Source of the DNA: Phlebiopsis flavidoalba
Taxonomy: Eukaryota; Basidiomycota; Agaricomycetes; Polyporales; Phanerochaetaceae
Direction: 5' to 3'
NCBI GenBank assembly: GCA_035772785.1
Contig: JAOCPU010000035.1
Coordinates: 62,001-126,000 of the forward strand
DNA: 64,000 bases
The notes beneath the pieces were generated by a model. That model was not told where the DNA came from and ran no database searches. It was given only the letters and a program-made list of their open reading frames with translations. Position numbers and translations under genes: made by a program. How positions within the stretch are numbered: position 1 is the stretch's first letter; each line of letters begins with the position of its first letter. This document shows positions 25,884 through 37,292 of this stretch, piece after piece.

Positions 25884-26428
25884 GTTTGCGATGAACCCGA
25901 GGGTTTCAAGGGCAATGTAGGGGACGGGGGCACCGTTTGATCTGCGAAAACGACCCGGTCTTGCGTCAACTCCCTGTAAGTCAGGACATGCTGCGAGACG
26001 CTAGTGGGCCTTTTGTCCCGGATTCCGGAGCAGGTCCTGGGAGAACGAAGCACGGCATCAAATTCTGCAGGCAGTTCAGTAGCACCCTCGTCTTATCAGC
26101 CTATCGCAACGTGATGTATGGCACTTAGGCTGAACGACATTGAGTGTCCAATTCCACCGTGGTGGTCCGGTGAAATCAAGCTTTCGGGCGTCTGTAGGCG
26201 GCATGAGTCTGTGACAGTCCGTGACAGTCCGCGTTACTCATGTGTCACGCCGCCGCATGCTTTCTCTGGTTAGGGTTGTGGAAATAGTCATTGCAGCCTC
26301 CAGTACCATAATGCATGTCAACCGTTGTGTCAATAAGGCGAGACTTTCGTAGCATATAATTCTAGCAGCCCCAAGATGCTTTGATAGACATTTATAGTCG
26401 ACAAAGCTACAACGCCCTCTGACGCATC
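25884..26428. promoter_or_regulatory. Nitrite reductase promoter region with a pair of GATA sites
   Basis: The 545-base gap between the nitrate and nitrite reductase genes must drive nitrite reductase leftwards. It holds two GATA-factor sites (HGATAR on the minus strand) close together: TGATAAG at 26092-26098 and CGATAG at 26101-26106, about 210 bases upstream of the start. Nitrogen-regulated fungal genes are controlled by AreA/Nit2 GATA factors, which favour paired sites. A tandem 10-base repeat, GTGACAGTCC twice, lies at 26211-26230. Use of the sites is inferred. Confidence 0.45.
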
Positions 26429-29400
26429 CTAGAAGACCACAAGATGCTTCTGAATGTCCCATCCGCACTTTCGAAGACCAGGCTTGAGAACAAAGTCAAT
26501 CATACCTTGCGGGCCACAAGCAAGAAACAATCGCGTCGTCCCCCGGTGGGGGGAGGTACTCCTGCAGCATACTCTCGGTCACCCGACCTCGACTGTACGG
26601 CCAATCCACCGGAATCGTCGTAGACAGCGTATAGTGTACCTTGAGCCGGGTGAAATGCGACTGGGAAAGAAGATCAATCTCTTCGCGGCAGAGAAATGTC
26701 ATCTTCTGTTTTGTTAGCTGATATTAGCCAGATTTTGGTCACACAGTGTCTTCCGCATCATGAAGAATGCTTCGAAGGACTTGAAGGATCGGCGTGATGC
26801 CTGCAAGATAACAATTGAGCTGTTTTCACGATCCCACCTCATTCATACCGCATTACATACCACTACCACCGTACACGAGGCCGACCCTTGCTTACTTTCC
26901 GGGAAACTCCTTTCCAAAGCACCATGCCCGAGCCTTGCCAGATGAACGAACCCAACGGACCTTTAACTTCTATAGCGTCGCCGATCTGAAGCTGGTGAAG
27001 TTCCACGCTCATCTTCCCGCCAGATATGTAGTTCGCGGTGGGCAGGTAAAGCCTACGATGCATTTTCACAAATTCTCAATAAGCCTGGTGCGACCGAGAT
27101 AGTGACACTCACTTGATCAAGAAGTCGATGGATCCCTTCGCATTCTCGTACGAAATTGGGGTGTACGCACGCTGCACAAATTCGCCTCCATTTTTTCTCT
27201 TCAGCCGTACAAACACGTGTTGGCCTACGGGTAGACCCAGCGGCTGCTCTTCGGATGGGAGCGCAAAACGGTATATGAGAGAGTCATGGTTCACTCTCGA
27301 TTCATCGAAGTTAACACGACACTCTTCCATGTCCTTGGGTCCAAAAATGGCTGGGTGGGCTCCGTATTGGGGGATGAACCTGCTTGTCTCAGGGTAGGAA
27401 GTGCACCTGCAAGTGTGTTCCGATGTGATACTAGATGATGCCGCTCGTCAGACGAGGAAACGTTTCATGGGAACGGCGTACCTGAGCAAGTTTTCGTTTG
27501 GCATCTACCGAGTGGATGGCCATAAAGTCTTCAGTCGCGTCTTCTCCCGCCATAAGTGTGATAGATGCAGCGCCTCCGGGGTGCTCTTGTAGATAGCTCG
27601 ACGCATCATAGACCCCGCCATTCACCGCGAACTGTCGTTGCTCGAGCTTCAGCACAAATGGATATGATCATAGACGGAACATACCCAAGGGTTTTCCTTG
27701 TTTTGCGCTCGAAACCCCTCGACTGTGATGCTCCTCTCCACCCCAGCCTTTTTCATACAGACGTCGACATCCGAGTCCACCTCGGGAATAAAGTCTGGGC
27801 CCTTGGGCGAGACATTTGTCGACAACGCCCGAAAAAAACGGGATTGAGGATATCACCACCCTCAGCTTTCATGCGCTGGAGAAGATTAAGCGTTCGAGGC
27901 TTGAATGATTAAAATCAAGGAATTTAATCAAGGGAGCTCACATTCATCCATCCTTCCATGGTCTGTCCAACGACCGCAGGATGTTCAAATACAAGGCGGG
28001 TACCCGCTTTCTTCGACCACAGTCTTGCGGATTTGCGACGCGGAACCACCTGTATGAGAGGAGAACCGTATGAGCCTTCGGATTGGTGACGTAGAATCAC
28101 GGGAAACATACCAGTTATTCAACATGGAGGTGGCATTCAAATACATATCGCGAGGTTGCCCATTCATCGCCTCATCCATTGCCCCTAACAGTTATACAAT
28201 CTGCTCGAGCAAGATCCTCGGTAGAGATCAGGGGAACTTGGGTCCCAGAAACACCAGCAGCTTTGTAAAGCTTCAACGAAACGCTGAGTACGAAAGAATG
28301 AGCCTTACAAGCAGGTATCACGCTCGGTGAGATCGAGCAGCCCGTAAATCGGGTTGCTCGATAGCCATCTCGCGGAATTGATCCTCCGGGTATTCACTGC
28401 GCGCCAAAAATTCATCGAACGGTCTCGGGGAATAGGGCAAAGTGAGCAGCTTACACTTGAGCAAAGTGCCCACGTAGTTCCATGGTCAAGATAAGGGGGG
28501 GGCGAGATTTCTACACGGCTTTGACTCGTCTGCCACCACCAGCGTAGGCGTAGCCACGAATGTTATACGTCTGTGGCTCGTCCACAGCACTTCCGTTCGA
28601 CTGTATGAGGAGCGTCTCGCCATGGACCGGTTTTTGCGATAACACTAAGACTCCGTCAGCCACGATAGCAAAATAAGTGCGAACAAACTCACCTGTTAAC
28701 GTTCAGTTCGTCGCTAATGGCGATAGACGACATCAGTCCAAACAACTCTAAGGATCCTTTTTTTTGGAGAATACAAACGTGATGATATACCTGTGCTGGA
28801 CGTCAGACCCAGTATTCATCTCTGCATTGCGGTGCTTACTTTGGGTCCGTACCACCAGTTCCGGCTGATCTCTGGCTTGTTCCGGAGTTAACTGCTATGG
28901 GGAGTTACCTTATTATCTGTCAAAGCCGAAATGTCAGATTTTCGTTCGAAACCCGCGGTGAGCTTCGCATCACACTTACACCCAATGTAATGAAGCTTTT
29001 TGACGAGTCAGACTCGGCATACTCAGAGCATCAGGTAGGTATTTGACGCACACGTAATGGGCACTTTCATTGTCTAGACTTCAATACGGGTCAACCACTG
29101 AGGGACGGGCGTACTTAACTTCAGACAACATCTTGCCGAGTCATACGGACCATACCTTTGACCATTCTCTCCGCCAATTTGGCCCGGCACAATCAACGCG
29201 TACGGGAAACCATGATCTGGTTCAGTGCTATAGACCGTTCTCATTGCCCAAGCTGGATGAATTTCGATCAGGACACTCGCATATGCAGGCGCACGGTAAT
29301 GCGTCAGAACATCTGGGCTGGTACTTGGCCAATCATCATCCCCTTCTCTCTGTTCGAGTGCCCAGGAAAGCTTTTGCGAGGTCCCATAAGGACCACTTCG

Positions 29401-30246
29401 GCAAGTCTGAGTCTGCACCCTCAAATATAACGTGCTTTGCTTTCCGGGACGCCTTGAGCTTCACGTATCGAGCGAGGATCATCGGCCAAGTAGAAACACC
29501 GTGTTCCATAATGCGGTGGACACTGGTGTAAAAATGTGTGAGAAGAAAAATCTGACGGTCAAGAAATGTCGGCGACCTTTTATATGTACCACCCCCCAGC
29601 ATCCCCAGTCAAAGCCCAAGCTCTTACGGACGACGTTCTGCTCTTTGCGTCGATCCTCCAGCCGCAGCAAATCGTGACAGGTAGTGTGACCACTTGGAAC
29701 TTCCTCGGCTTAGGTCCCGGATGGAGAAATTTGACTTCGTGCTGCACGAGACCCTGCACCCGTATCTTCTTCCAATCGGCGTACGCTATGTCGGGAGATA
29801 CTTTCGGGACGGCACCGTGGTTTTACTGCACTACGTGAAGGTGTGTCTGGGGTCAATTGAAGCCCTGTGGAGAATGCCGTTAGCTTATCTAGACGACCCG
29901 AAAGCAACACAAATGGGAGAAAGATAGCAGTGATTATGATATTGCTTCGAAGCATACTCCGTGAAGCGAGCCATTTGAAGACCCCTTCACGTGGCAAACT
30001 CACCGCATCAAAAAGGCGGGGCGTAAGGTACCTCGCTCGCTGTTGAAAGGGTGCTTTGCCCGTGAGACCGAATGAGCTCAGAATGACGATATAACCAAGC
30101 CGGTAATCAGGGTTGTTTATGTCCTAAAAATATCTACTAGTTGATGTAGGAAGGCAGGGGTGAGACGATATACCGCAGCAGCAGCTTTACGAGGAGTGTG
30201 TCGTTCGTGGGAACACGTGGGGAAGACGCTCGGTAGTGTTGGGCAT
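26429..30246 (-). CDS. Assimilatory nitrate reductase [NAD(P)H], molybdenum cofactor type
   Basis: Reduces nitrate to nitrite in the cytosol as a homodimer. In order: N-terminal MPNTTERLPHVFPRT; FGLTGKAPF; NHGAVPKVSPDIAYADWK; the molybdopterin region with a Cys in TLPVTICCGW and DRRKEQNVVRKSLGFDWG; GPYGTSQKLSWALEQR; DHGFPLRVIVPGQIGG-like segment; RGYAYAGGGRRV; YPEDQFREMAIEQPIYGL and CFCWCFWDL-like segment of the dimerisation domain; AMDEAMNGQPRDMYLNATSM. Cytochrome b5 domain: VYDASSYLQEHPGG with the haem HPGG. FAD domain: FALPSEEQPLGLPVGQHVFV and RAYTPISYEN. NAD(P) end: VDWPYSRGRVTESMLQEYLP, LACGPQGMIDFVL-like segment and WDIQKHLVVF, stop at 26429-26431. Numerous introns and one-base jumps, plus two apparent stops near 29800-29830 in the N-terminal part. 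Directly 5' of nitrite reductase on the same strand and divergent from the transporter. Function is sure; whether the copy is intact is not. Confidence 0.88.
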
Positions 30247-31101
30247 TGCCGATTGTCGTCTTCGTCCTCAAGAGAAGGTGGGTAGAAAAGAGTGGGTAAG
30301 CCACCGAGTAGCTTGGACGGTAATGGTGGTTGACGGGTGGACAGATGAGTCGGGAAGTGGCCGGAGAAAACGAATCGGAGCGAGAGCTAGACTCGGAGCA
30401 GGTTGTGGACCTTGAAGAGAGCTGACTGCCAACCGGATGGCGTGCGCTTGACAGCTGGGCCCTGTTGTGTCTTGGTAATGGGAATATACGGCTAGGGGAA
30501 AGCTTAGAGGTGTAACGGAGAGTTGAAAGGACGGGCTTGGACTCACCTTCTTGTGCTTAGGTATCTTTTCAAACATATCCCGGGCTGGCCTGACGGAGAA
30601 TTAAGCGTGCGAGCTAGTCTGCCTGCTGAGATAGTGGCTTTTTTGGTAGGTATGAGGAAAAATCACGGTCCATTCCATGCTTTTCCGACGCAGCGGTCAC
30701 GGGTCCTTGCCTGGTGTTGACTCTCGAGTGGGTCGCGGCCTTTACCCCCAGGCTCTTGACACATTTCGCGTATCGCAATGCTACGAGCCTCATCATCATG
30801 AGACTCTATGAGCGTCGCCTCGGCTCCCACAAGCAGCTCTCAGAGCATGTTGTCCATTGGTTTCGGATAAGCAGCGGGTAGATAAAGTACGCATTAATAG
30901 ACCTGATGAGAACCTGTCCAACCTACTCGCGATGTCCAAATTGGGAGGAGGCAGCAGGAATTGTAGGCGGTTTGATTGTCTAACGGTCACGTATCCTGCT
31001 TACATAAGAGTACAAACTATCCCCTTGTTTTTGGACGAATACGGCCACGCTGCGCGCAGCACGACGACGAATGTTCCCCATTCGTTTCAGCTTAATCCTG
31101 C
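30247..31101. promoter_or_regulatory. Nitrate reductase promoter, left half of the split divergent promoter
   Basis: No coding signal is seen. The region carries GATA-type sites AGATAG (30629-30634), GATAAG (30867-30872) and AGATAA (30881-30886), the last two only 9 bases apart, as expected for AreA/Nit2 control. It ends at the transposon insertion point. With 44668-45176 it would rebuild an intergenic region of about 1.36 kb between nitrate reductase and the transporter. GATA sites are short and occur often by chance, so this is suggestive only. Confidence 0.4.
31094..31101. repeat. Left target-site duplication AATCCTGC
   Basis: Eight bases identical to 44660-44667 and lying directly outside the inverted repeats. 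Eight-base duplications are usual for hAT-like and related DNA transposons. Exact ends of the element could shift by one base because both copies are followed or preceded by C or G. Confidence 0.6.
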
Positions 31102-31110
31102 GAGGACGTC

Positions 31111-31175
31111 CTCTGAATTGGAAAATCTCACGAGAGATTTGTGAGCTTTGTGAGATTTGTGAGATTTGTGAGACG
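31111..31175. repeat. Left inverted terminal repeat with subterminal TTTGTGAGA repeats
   Basis: The 20-base core at 31111-31130 pairs with 44632-44651. It is followed by four tandem copies of about 9-10 bases of the type TTTGTGAG(A/C) to about 31175. Such subterminal arrays are typical transposase binding zones; that role is inferred. Confidence 0.65.
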
Positions 31176-31483
31176 GCGCTTAGGAATCGATCGCAGTCAC
31201 AGGCGTTTTACCGGCGCTGTACACCAGCGCTCCGATGGTCCGTACTACCAGAGAATGGACATGCCGCCGTTCATGATCCGGATTGCAGTATATGGACACG
31301 GCGCCTATTCTCTCCTTGCCTGCAAAGAGTCGTCGAGAATTGCTAGTACATTGGCCCTCTTCTGAGTCTCCTCTGTGCCTAAATGTCTTTCTTTACATGA
31401 TATCTCTCAGGCTCTGTCCTGTAACCAGCACCTTTTTCAGAGACTCTCTCCTTTGATCAAACATCCTCAACCTTCCTGAACTT

Positions 31484-33551
31484 ATGCCTGGGTCTCTGAC
31501 ACTGAAAGCACCATTTATCAATTCAGCCGACAAGGAACATAGTACGGACACGGGTTTGTTCACCCCCTTGTCCTTCTCTGTGCATGTGTTTCTCCCACCC
31601 TTCATCATTGTGAGCGCCTTAGCCTATCCTTGGAGGATGTTCGGCTTGCTATTGGATGCCCTTCGCCATTTGATTTGGGAAGACGGAGAGGAAAATGTAA
31701 AGGAGAAGCAATCAGATGGTGGAATGAGCTCCCACCAATTTTGATGAGCTGAAATAAGAAGGTATAACATCTGTATGTATTAGTTTCTTCTAGATTGTTT
31801 TTATTGAGCTTTGCTTATTAGCCATCCCGCATGTTATCATCCCCAGTTGAATGGTGCAATATCCACTACTGCCGAGCCCACATTCCTCCGCCACAAAGAT
31901 GAACCTCAGTGTGGGTGGTCCTTTTTCACTCTATCTGTCGGGGTGCCAGGATGCGTTTTCTATACATTTATACTGTCATAGTATTTTATATCTATTTGTA
32001 TCTATTATAACTGCCAATTCATATGATATTCAGATTGCCAATACAAACTACCATCACAACTACGCAGTTTATGATGGGGTGCGGACATATTATGGACCCA
32101 TTCCTGTCTATATCCAAGTTGGAGAGGGCATCAGTTTGGTGTGTAGATAAGAGTGTGTTCTAGAGCTTTTTACTGCTCAGACCACCTCATTCATGCGGAC
32201 ATCCTGCCACGCACCAGCCTCTAGGATATTTGACATTGCTCTCTCTCTGGCAACACTGTTTCCGATTTCCGCACTTCCCGATTTTATTCTCACGCACGGA
32301 GCAAGTGGTAGAATGGATTCATTCTCAACGCACTTCTCAAGGATCACAGCCAACGAAACGATTTTCTTCTCGTATTCCTCATACCGGAGACCAAAAAGAT
32401 CCACGACTTACTCAGGCTATTCAAGAGCGTAATATTCGAATTCGGCATTCTGGCCAGCCAGAATGGGCTCATTACTGCAGCAAGTGCACTGACAAATATC
32501 AGGATGATAGCGGAAACTGGAGTATGCACCAATTTTCTCTCTAGCAAATAATACTAAACAAAAATGGTAGAAATTGTTACCGCCATAGTCATTGATGGCA
32601 TTACTATTGGGCACCCATGCTGTGGTGTACGACACTGCACCAACCCTCTCTTCAACAACAAGGATCGCTTTTGCCCAGGACATCAGCATCTTGAATTCAT
32701 TTGCACTCTGTCGAAGGCTGCTCAGCCTCCGTAAGTGACGACTGGAAAACATGCTCATTATCCTCCATCGGAATCTCGAGCTGGACTACCAAAAGATGGG
32801 TAAAGCTGCTTTCCAACTCAAAGCTTAGGCTACAGCGATCCCAAGTTTCTTCGACCTCTAGTACTTACTCGGAGAGAACATTCATCCTGACGACGATGAG
32901 TTTGAAGAAGGATGCCCAGATAAAACCAGACTCTGGAATTTCGCAAGCTGCGAGCATTATTTGGCCGTCGTCGCACTCACAATGAGCAGATTTTTGTAAG
33001 ATCCCCTGTGGAATCATTGTTGCAAGAGAAACCTTCTACGGTTCTGAAACTACGCCACAAGTGCTGGTGAGTTTGCAACTATATTGTGGAATTATTGATT
33101 TTTTGTGACAAAAAGTTATTAGTCCCCCCCCCCCCCCCCCCCCCAAAAACATGCTTTGTGGTTTATACCCCCCTTGAGCATGTTTTCCCCACTCCAGAAG
33201 TCTGAGCCTAGCATGGCTATCTATGACATGTCTTGCCAACTCTACAAACCACTCTGCAGCCCAAGGCAAGACTCTTTCATCTTCGCATTGGGCTCTTTCT
33301 GTGGACCCATGTTCATCACATAAAAGCAAGCACAAGCAGGCAGGCCCCCATTTGAATGCCAAATTCATTGTATATCCGGCAAAATTTTCCTGAGCTTTCT
33401 TCGGCCAGGATGGTCACTCCTGGGTTTTTTTAATACTTCCATCGCTGAGCAGACCAACGTATGGCTTGGAGGTTATCATTCAATGCTTGCGAGAGATGAC
33501 AGCGGACAGATACACGATTTTTTTCTTGATGAAACTTATTATGCAGAATAA
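31484..33551 (+). pseudogene. KDZ transposase with N-terminal cysteine-cluster domains (disrupted)
   Basis: From the start at 31484 the pieces follow the order of KDZ transposase proteins. LLLDALRHLIWEDGEENV lies at about 31640-31700. The first cysteine-cluster region carries AFSIHLYCHS and YDGVRTYYGPIPVYIQVGEG. It continues with SVPHSGDQK-like PHTGDQKDPRLTQAIQER and PEWAHYCSKCTDKYQDDSG. The second cluster is IVIDGITIGHPCCGVRHCTN with NNKDRFCPGHQHLEFIC. The catalytic KDZ part has LRALFGRRRTHNEQIFV, CGIIVARETFYGSETTPQVL, a degraded segment and EQTNVWLGGYHSML plus EMTADRY. Frames change at least six times, a 21-base C run (33124-33144) sits at an exon edge and a stop occurs at 33549-33551. Identity of the family is clear; activity is unlikely from this sequence unless many jumps are errors. 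Confidence 0.7.
33124..33144. repeat. Run of 21 C
   Basis: A pure C run inside the transposase region, just after the exon ending TTPQVL. It may be real slippage within an intron or a sequencing artefact. Confidence 0.8.
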
Positions 33552-33679
33552 ATGAAAATGACTAGGCTCAAGCTAGATGTAGATGGGTCAGCTTCCTAGT
33601 TATGTTCCAGGTTTATCTTTTTTGCGGTCAAAGAGTCCTAGGCCTTTTTTCTATATTTTAGTTGTTAGGACTTATCTTG

Positions 33680-33741
33680 CATTAAGTTAATATTATTTGT
33701 GTACTTCTCACATTAAGTTAATATTATTTGTGTACTTCTCA
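33680..33741. repeat. Exact 31-base tandem duplication
   Basis: The unit beginning CATTAAGTTAATATTATTTG occurs twice in a row (33680-33710 and 33711-33741) with no mismatch. It lies between the transposase and the next ORF of the element. A recent duplication or an assembly slip are both possible. Confidence 0.85.
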
Positions 33742-33851
33742 AGCCTGGTCTTGGTCGCTCTCCGTTCCTGTTTTTTTCAACATCACCCACCTCTCCTTTG
33801 TTTATTGTATCCTCACTTAGTGTATCCACCCTTCGAACAAACACTTGCACT

Positions 33852-35120
33852 ATGGCTACCAAAATACTCTCAGTGCCCAGGCTGCCATAGCTACCGAAAG
33901 GTCCAGGTCGTAAAGCAAACAAGCATGGAAATGCCGGGAAGAGAGAGAGATGATTACGAGTGAGTACCACTCAAATTTGAAGATTACCTGATGTCTAAAA
34001 CTACTGCCTCTCTAGTACTTGCTTCAAGCCAGGGAACCAGAATGCCTCAAAGATTCGGTTCCTATCGGAGCCCATTCCCAAAAACGCGCTCAACGCCGCG
34101 TTATATACGACCCGCTTACTCCTCTGTCCAGTCAAGATGGGTTTGCTAGTGCTGCGAACAGCTCGCCATCTATGTCTTCTTCTGCAGGAGGGGCACCCTC
34201 GGAAGCGCCCCGAATCCACTCTCGAGGACTCAAGGTCATTTGTGCCTACCTGGGCTGCTCCTCTACCCGCGTATCTGCTAGCTGCAACAAGGCATCATGG
34301 TGCCATTCGGAATGTGCCATTTTTCTCCATTGCAACCCTGTCTACAGGTTGGCTGTCCTGTAAACAAGCCGGTTTTCAGGGTCTAGCTTTTCCCCTCTCC
34401 CCCGCCTCTTCTACCTCTGCTATCAGTCGCCGGGACCTGAGAGCTGTAATCCTACGTAGCAGCATCGACACGGAGGAAGCTTCAAGGGAGAAGGGAAGGG
34501 AAAGGAAGGAGATGAGAGATGAAAACAAGCCTGGATCCTCTTCTCTTTAGCTCAAGTCTGCTAAGCAGTAGTCCTCTGGTGCTGCTAAAGACACCTCGTC
34601 ATCTTGACCTCTCCACTCTGGCAGAAAACGATCCCGAACTCCTGAAGGCACCTCAACGGATCCCATCAGCATCTCTAGTGATGAAGACCTATGACACACT
34701 ACCTAGGAAGAAGACCACAGAGGAAACTATGAAGAAGCCCAGTGTCTACGTGCCCTTAATCGGTGGATGGGGTCCTTTTGGAGTTTGAATCTCTCCAGGT
34801 CTTGGCCAGGAGGGAAGAGCTTCTATGTTAACGACGTCCTGGATGGCATGCGCCAAATCGCAGCTGACCCTCACCAATCAAAGATGAAAGGGGAAAGGGT
34901 TGCATCAATTGCGGAACCATGATTTCCGATTTCGTTCGCGTTCCCAGGTTTCCGCTACGATCGAGGGAGACCCTACCTCAAGTCTGTTATGGGTTTTCGG
35001 TTCAGTGTTGCAGTAGAGAGCTGTTGAGATGCTTTCCTACATCAAGCCAGGGAGGCAGGAGTGCGCAAAGAGAGAAAGGGAAGAGTGGTCGTCGTTCGTT
35101 AGCCCAGCACATTTAGTAGA
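33852..35120 (+). CDS. Transposon ORF A: cysteine-cluster, coiled-coil and conserved C-terminal block
   Basis: Begins MATKILSVPRLP and a basic stretch (PKGPGRKANKHGNAGKRER). A cysteine cluster follows at about 34220-34330: SRGLKVICAYLGCSSTRVSA, then SCNKASWC. A charged helical stretch follows (DTEEASREKGRERKEMRDEN). Then comes a block with RALNRWMGSFWSLNLSRSWP and GGKSFYVNDVLDGMRQIAAD at about 34750-34870. The same order of parts is found on the opposite strand at 42220-44033, so both belong to one repeated, element-linked family that I recall being common in mushroom genomes. No enzyme motif. The frame shifts at several introns or indels, and the end is approximate. Confidence 0.45.
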
Positions 35121-35579
35121 TTCTAGCATTTCTTACATCCGCGATACGCTCACCACGTTATACCACCCACCCGTGTCACCGCTTCTTGTGTTGTGCTTTT
35201 TTTCGGTGGGGGTTGAACAAGGTTAGGACTAGGATAGTATATTTCTTTAAGTCTCGATATGTAATTCTGACCCATGGCTAGTATGTACTATACATTGTAT
35301 GAAGTCGTTCGTCGCAACCTTTGGCCTGCCCCCACTGTGAATGGTCGGAGGCCGTGTTCTGGCCGTGTTCGGGCTTGTCGCCAGAAGTCGGCTCGTGCAT
35401 ACCATCATGCTGCCCGCCGAAGCCCGTTGTGATGTGACGACATGAGCGTTCGTGGTCCTCTCGAGGGCTCGTGACGCACGCTCGCTCGTCTCCAGCGACA
35501 GCCCTCGCTCTTGAGATAGATGCAGAGGCGCAAGGCGGAGCAAGTCTAGTCACCAGCCGCATTGTAATGTCCGTGTGCT

Positions 35580-37292
35580 CAGCTCGCAAAATGAGGCCGG
35601 ACTTGTCTCGCAGGAGCTTGGGCTGGTAAGGGGGCGTGAGACAAAAGCATCCTAGCGTTTTTTGAGGCCAAACGCGGAGGACCGCCACTGGCACATGTGG
35701 ACCACGACGGCGAGGGGATCGTCGACTGGATTTCGAGGCGTGGGTCGTATACGCATCCAATTGACTCCACCGAGGTTTAGAGCCCTCATTTTTTATTTGC
35801 GTACACAAGGAATCCGTCCTGTTAGAGAACTTAGCCTCAATATACACATTCCACCACTATAGCCAGCACCTTACACTTGATACGGCACTGTTGTCGCCCG
35901 CGACGCCCACCCATGCGCTGACTAACTGCACCCCAGAAATCTCGCTTGCTGTCCGTGTCCTTGCCCTGTAGAACGGTGATCTCGGTGACTATTCTCGTGA
36001 ACTCCTCTTCTTCTTGCTTCGTCCAGTGTCCGCTCTGCCGCACCTCCCATGGCTCTGCCGCACCTCCTGCCCTCGAGGTGGTTGCGGCCACCGATCACGC
36101 GGCAATCTGATGCTGACCGTCCCGACGCGTTCACTAATCTTTGTTTCCCATTGTTGGCCAAGGTGCGCAACAGCCCTGTAAACTGGATGTTTCCCAGTAA
36201 CGTCACCAATGAGAGAAGTGGGGATGTGACTATGGGCGGGTGCTTACTGCGCGGAGAGAAGTCATCCTCTGCTGCGGGGGATTCCATCTCCCCTGGCCTC
36301 CTCATGGATGCCATAGTCGACGTACGTGGTGATAGACAGCAAGTAATTCGGGCGCAGACTTTCCTCTGCGCAAGTGCAACGCAGAGGTGATTTCTTGCCA
36401 GAATGCTCTCCGCGACCACGATCTTTCGAGAATATAAGGTTGGTGACGTCTTCGTTGGTTAGAGATTTTGTCTGCAGCAAGATCAGCAATATGATCCGCG
36501 GTGGTAGAACAAGCTCTTACCAATAGCTGCCCGAAGTTGTGCGTCTTCCAGTGCGGAGATTTGCCCTCCTTATACACCAAACCTAAAGAAATGTGAGTAT
36601 TGAGGATGGAACTGGGATACGGCATAAGCGCACCTTGCGTTCTGACCATCTCGGCCAACTTGCTAGCATTCATCCACACATTCGCCAGCATATGCGCATG
36701 ATCGGGATTCTCCCTCTCCCGCGGGTCGGGGAGAGGGTACATGAGCGGGTGGTGGGAGGGCGCGCGTGCTCTGCCCTGATTCCTTCACCTGCTTCGGGTG
36801 GCGACCGAGTAATTGCGACGGACTTTGCAGATACCTGGTTCACCGGGGGAGGTCCGGGGGAGCGGCGGCGGGGCGACGAAAGTCGGCCTGCATCATGAGC
36901 GGGCCGGCGGTGGGGTTGTGGGCAACGCCGGCCTCGCTGAGCGTGGCGAAGGACCGTTTGCGAGTGTCGTTTTGGTCCATGTCCTGTAGCGTGCGAAGGA
37001 GCTCTTCGCTCGACGCAAGATTGAGGTCCGGTAGAATCGTGTGCAGGTCGCGCGGTACATCCCGGGAGGGCCGAAGGGTGCTGAATGGGGATGTGGGGGC
37101 AGGTACGGGAATTCCGGTGGCGGATATTGTACAAGATGGTCTGGATACGGAGTGAGGGTAGGGTGGTGGCATTGTGAAGTCGCAGGACGCAGCGGCGACT
37201 ACCGCGGACAAAGAGAAGTCCGCAGACTGACGCCGAGTCGTCAATGAGCAAGGTCGCCGTGTGTGCAAAGGTCGCCGTGATAGAGACATCAC
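35580..37292 (-). CDS. Reb1-like Myb/SANT DNA-binding protein (C-terminus degraded)
   Basis: Reb1-type proteins bind DNA through tandem Myb repeats and act in RNA polymerase I termination and chromatin boundary functions. N-terminal Pro-rich part: TSPFSTLRPSRDVPRDL, LASSEELLRTLQDMDQNDTR. Then DHAHMLANVWMNASKLAEM, GLVYKEGK and, after a frame jump, SALEDAQLRAAI. A first SANT-like part has LTNEDVTNLIFSKDRGR, FWQEITSAL and AVYHHVRRLWHP. Myb repeats follow: GQQWEKISERVGRMASDCRD-type segment (partly read as ASDCRDRWRNHLEGRAV), then QSGHWTKQEEEEFTRIVTEI, DFWGAVSQRMGGRRGRQQCR and RWSQLDAY. After 35700 the usual last repeat is not readable. The gene lies inside the KDZ element, so it is either captured cargo or an old host gene. 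More than four frame jumps. Confidence 0.65.
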
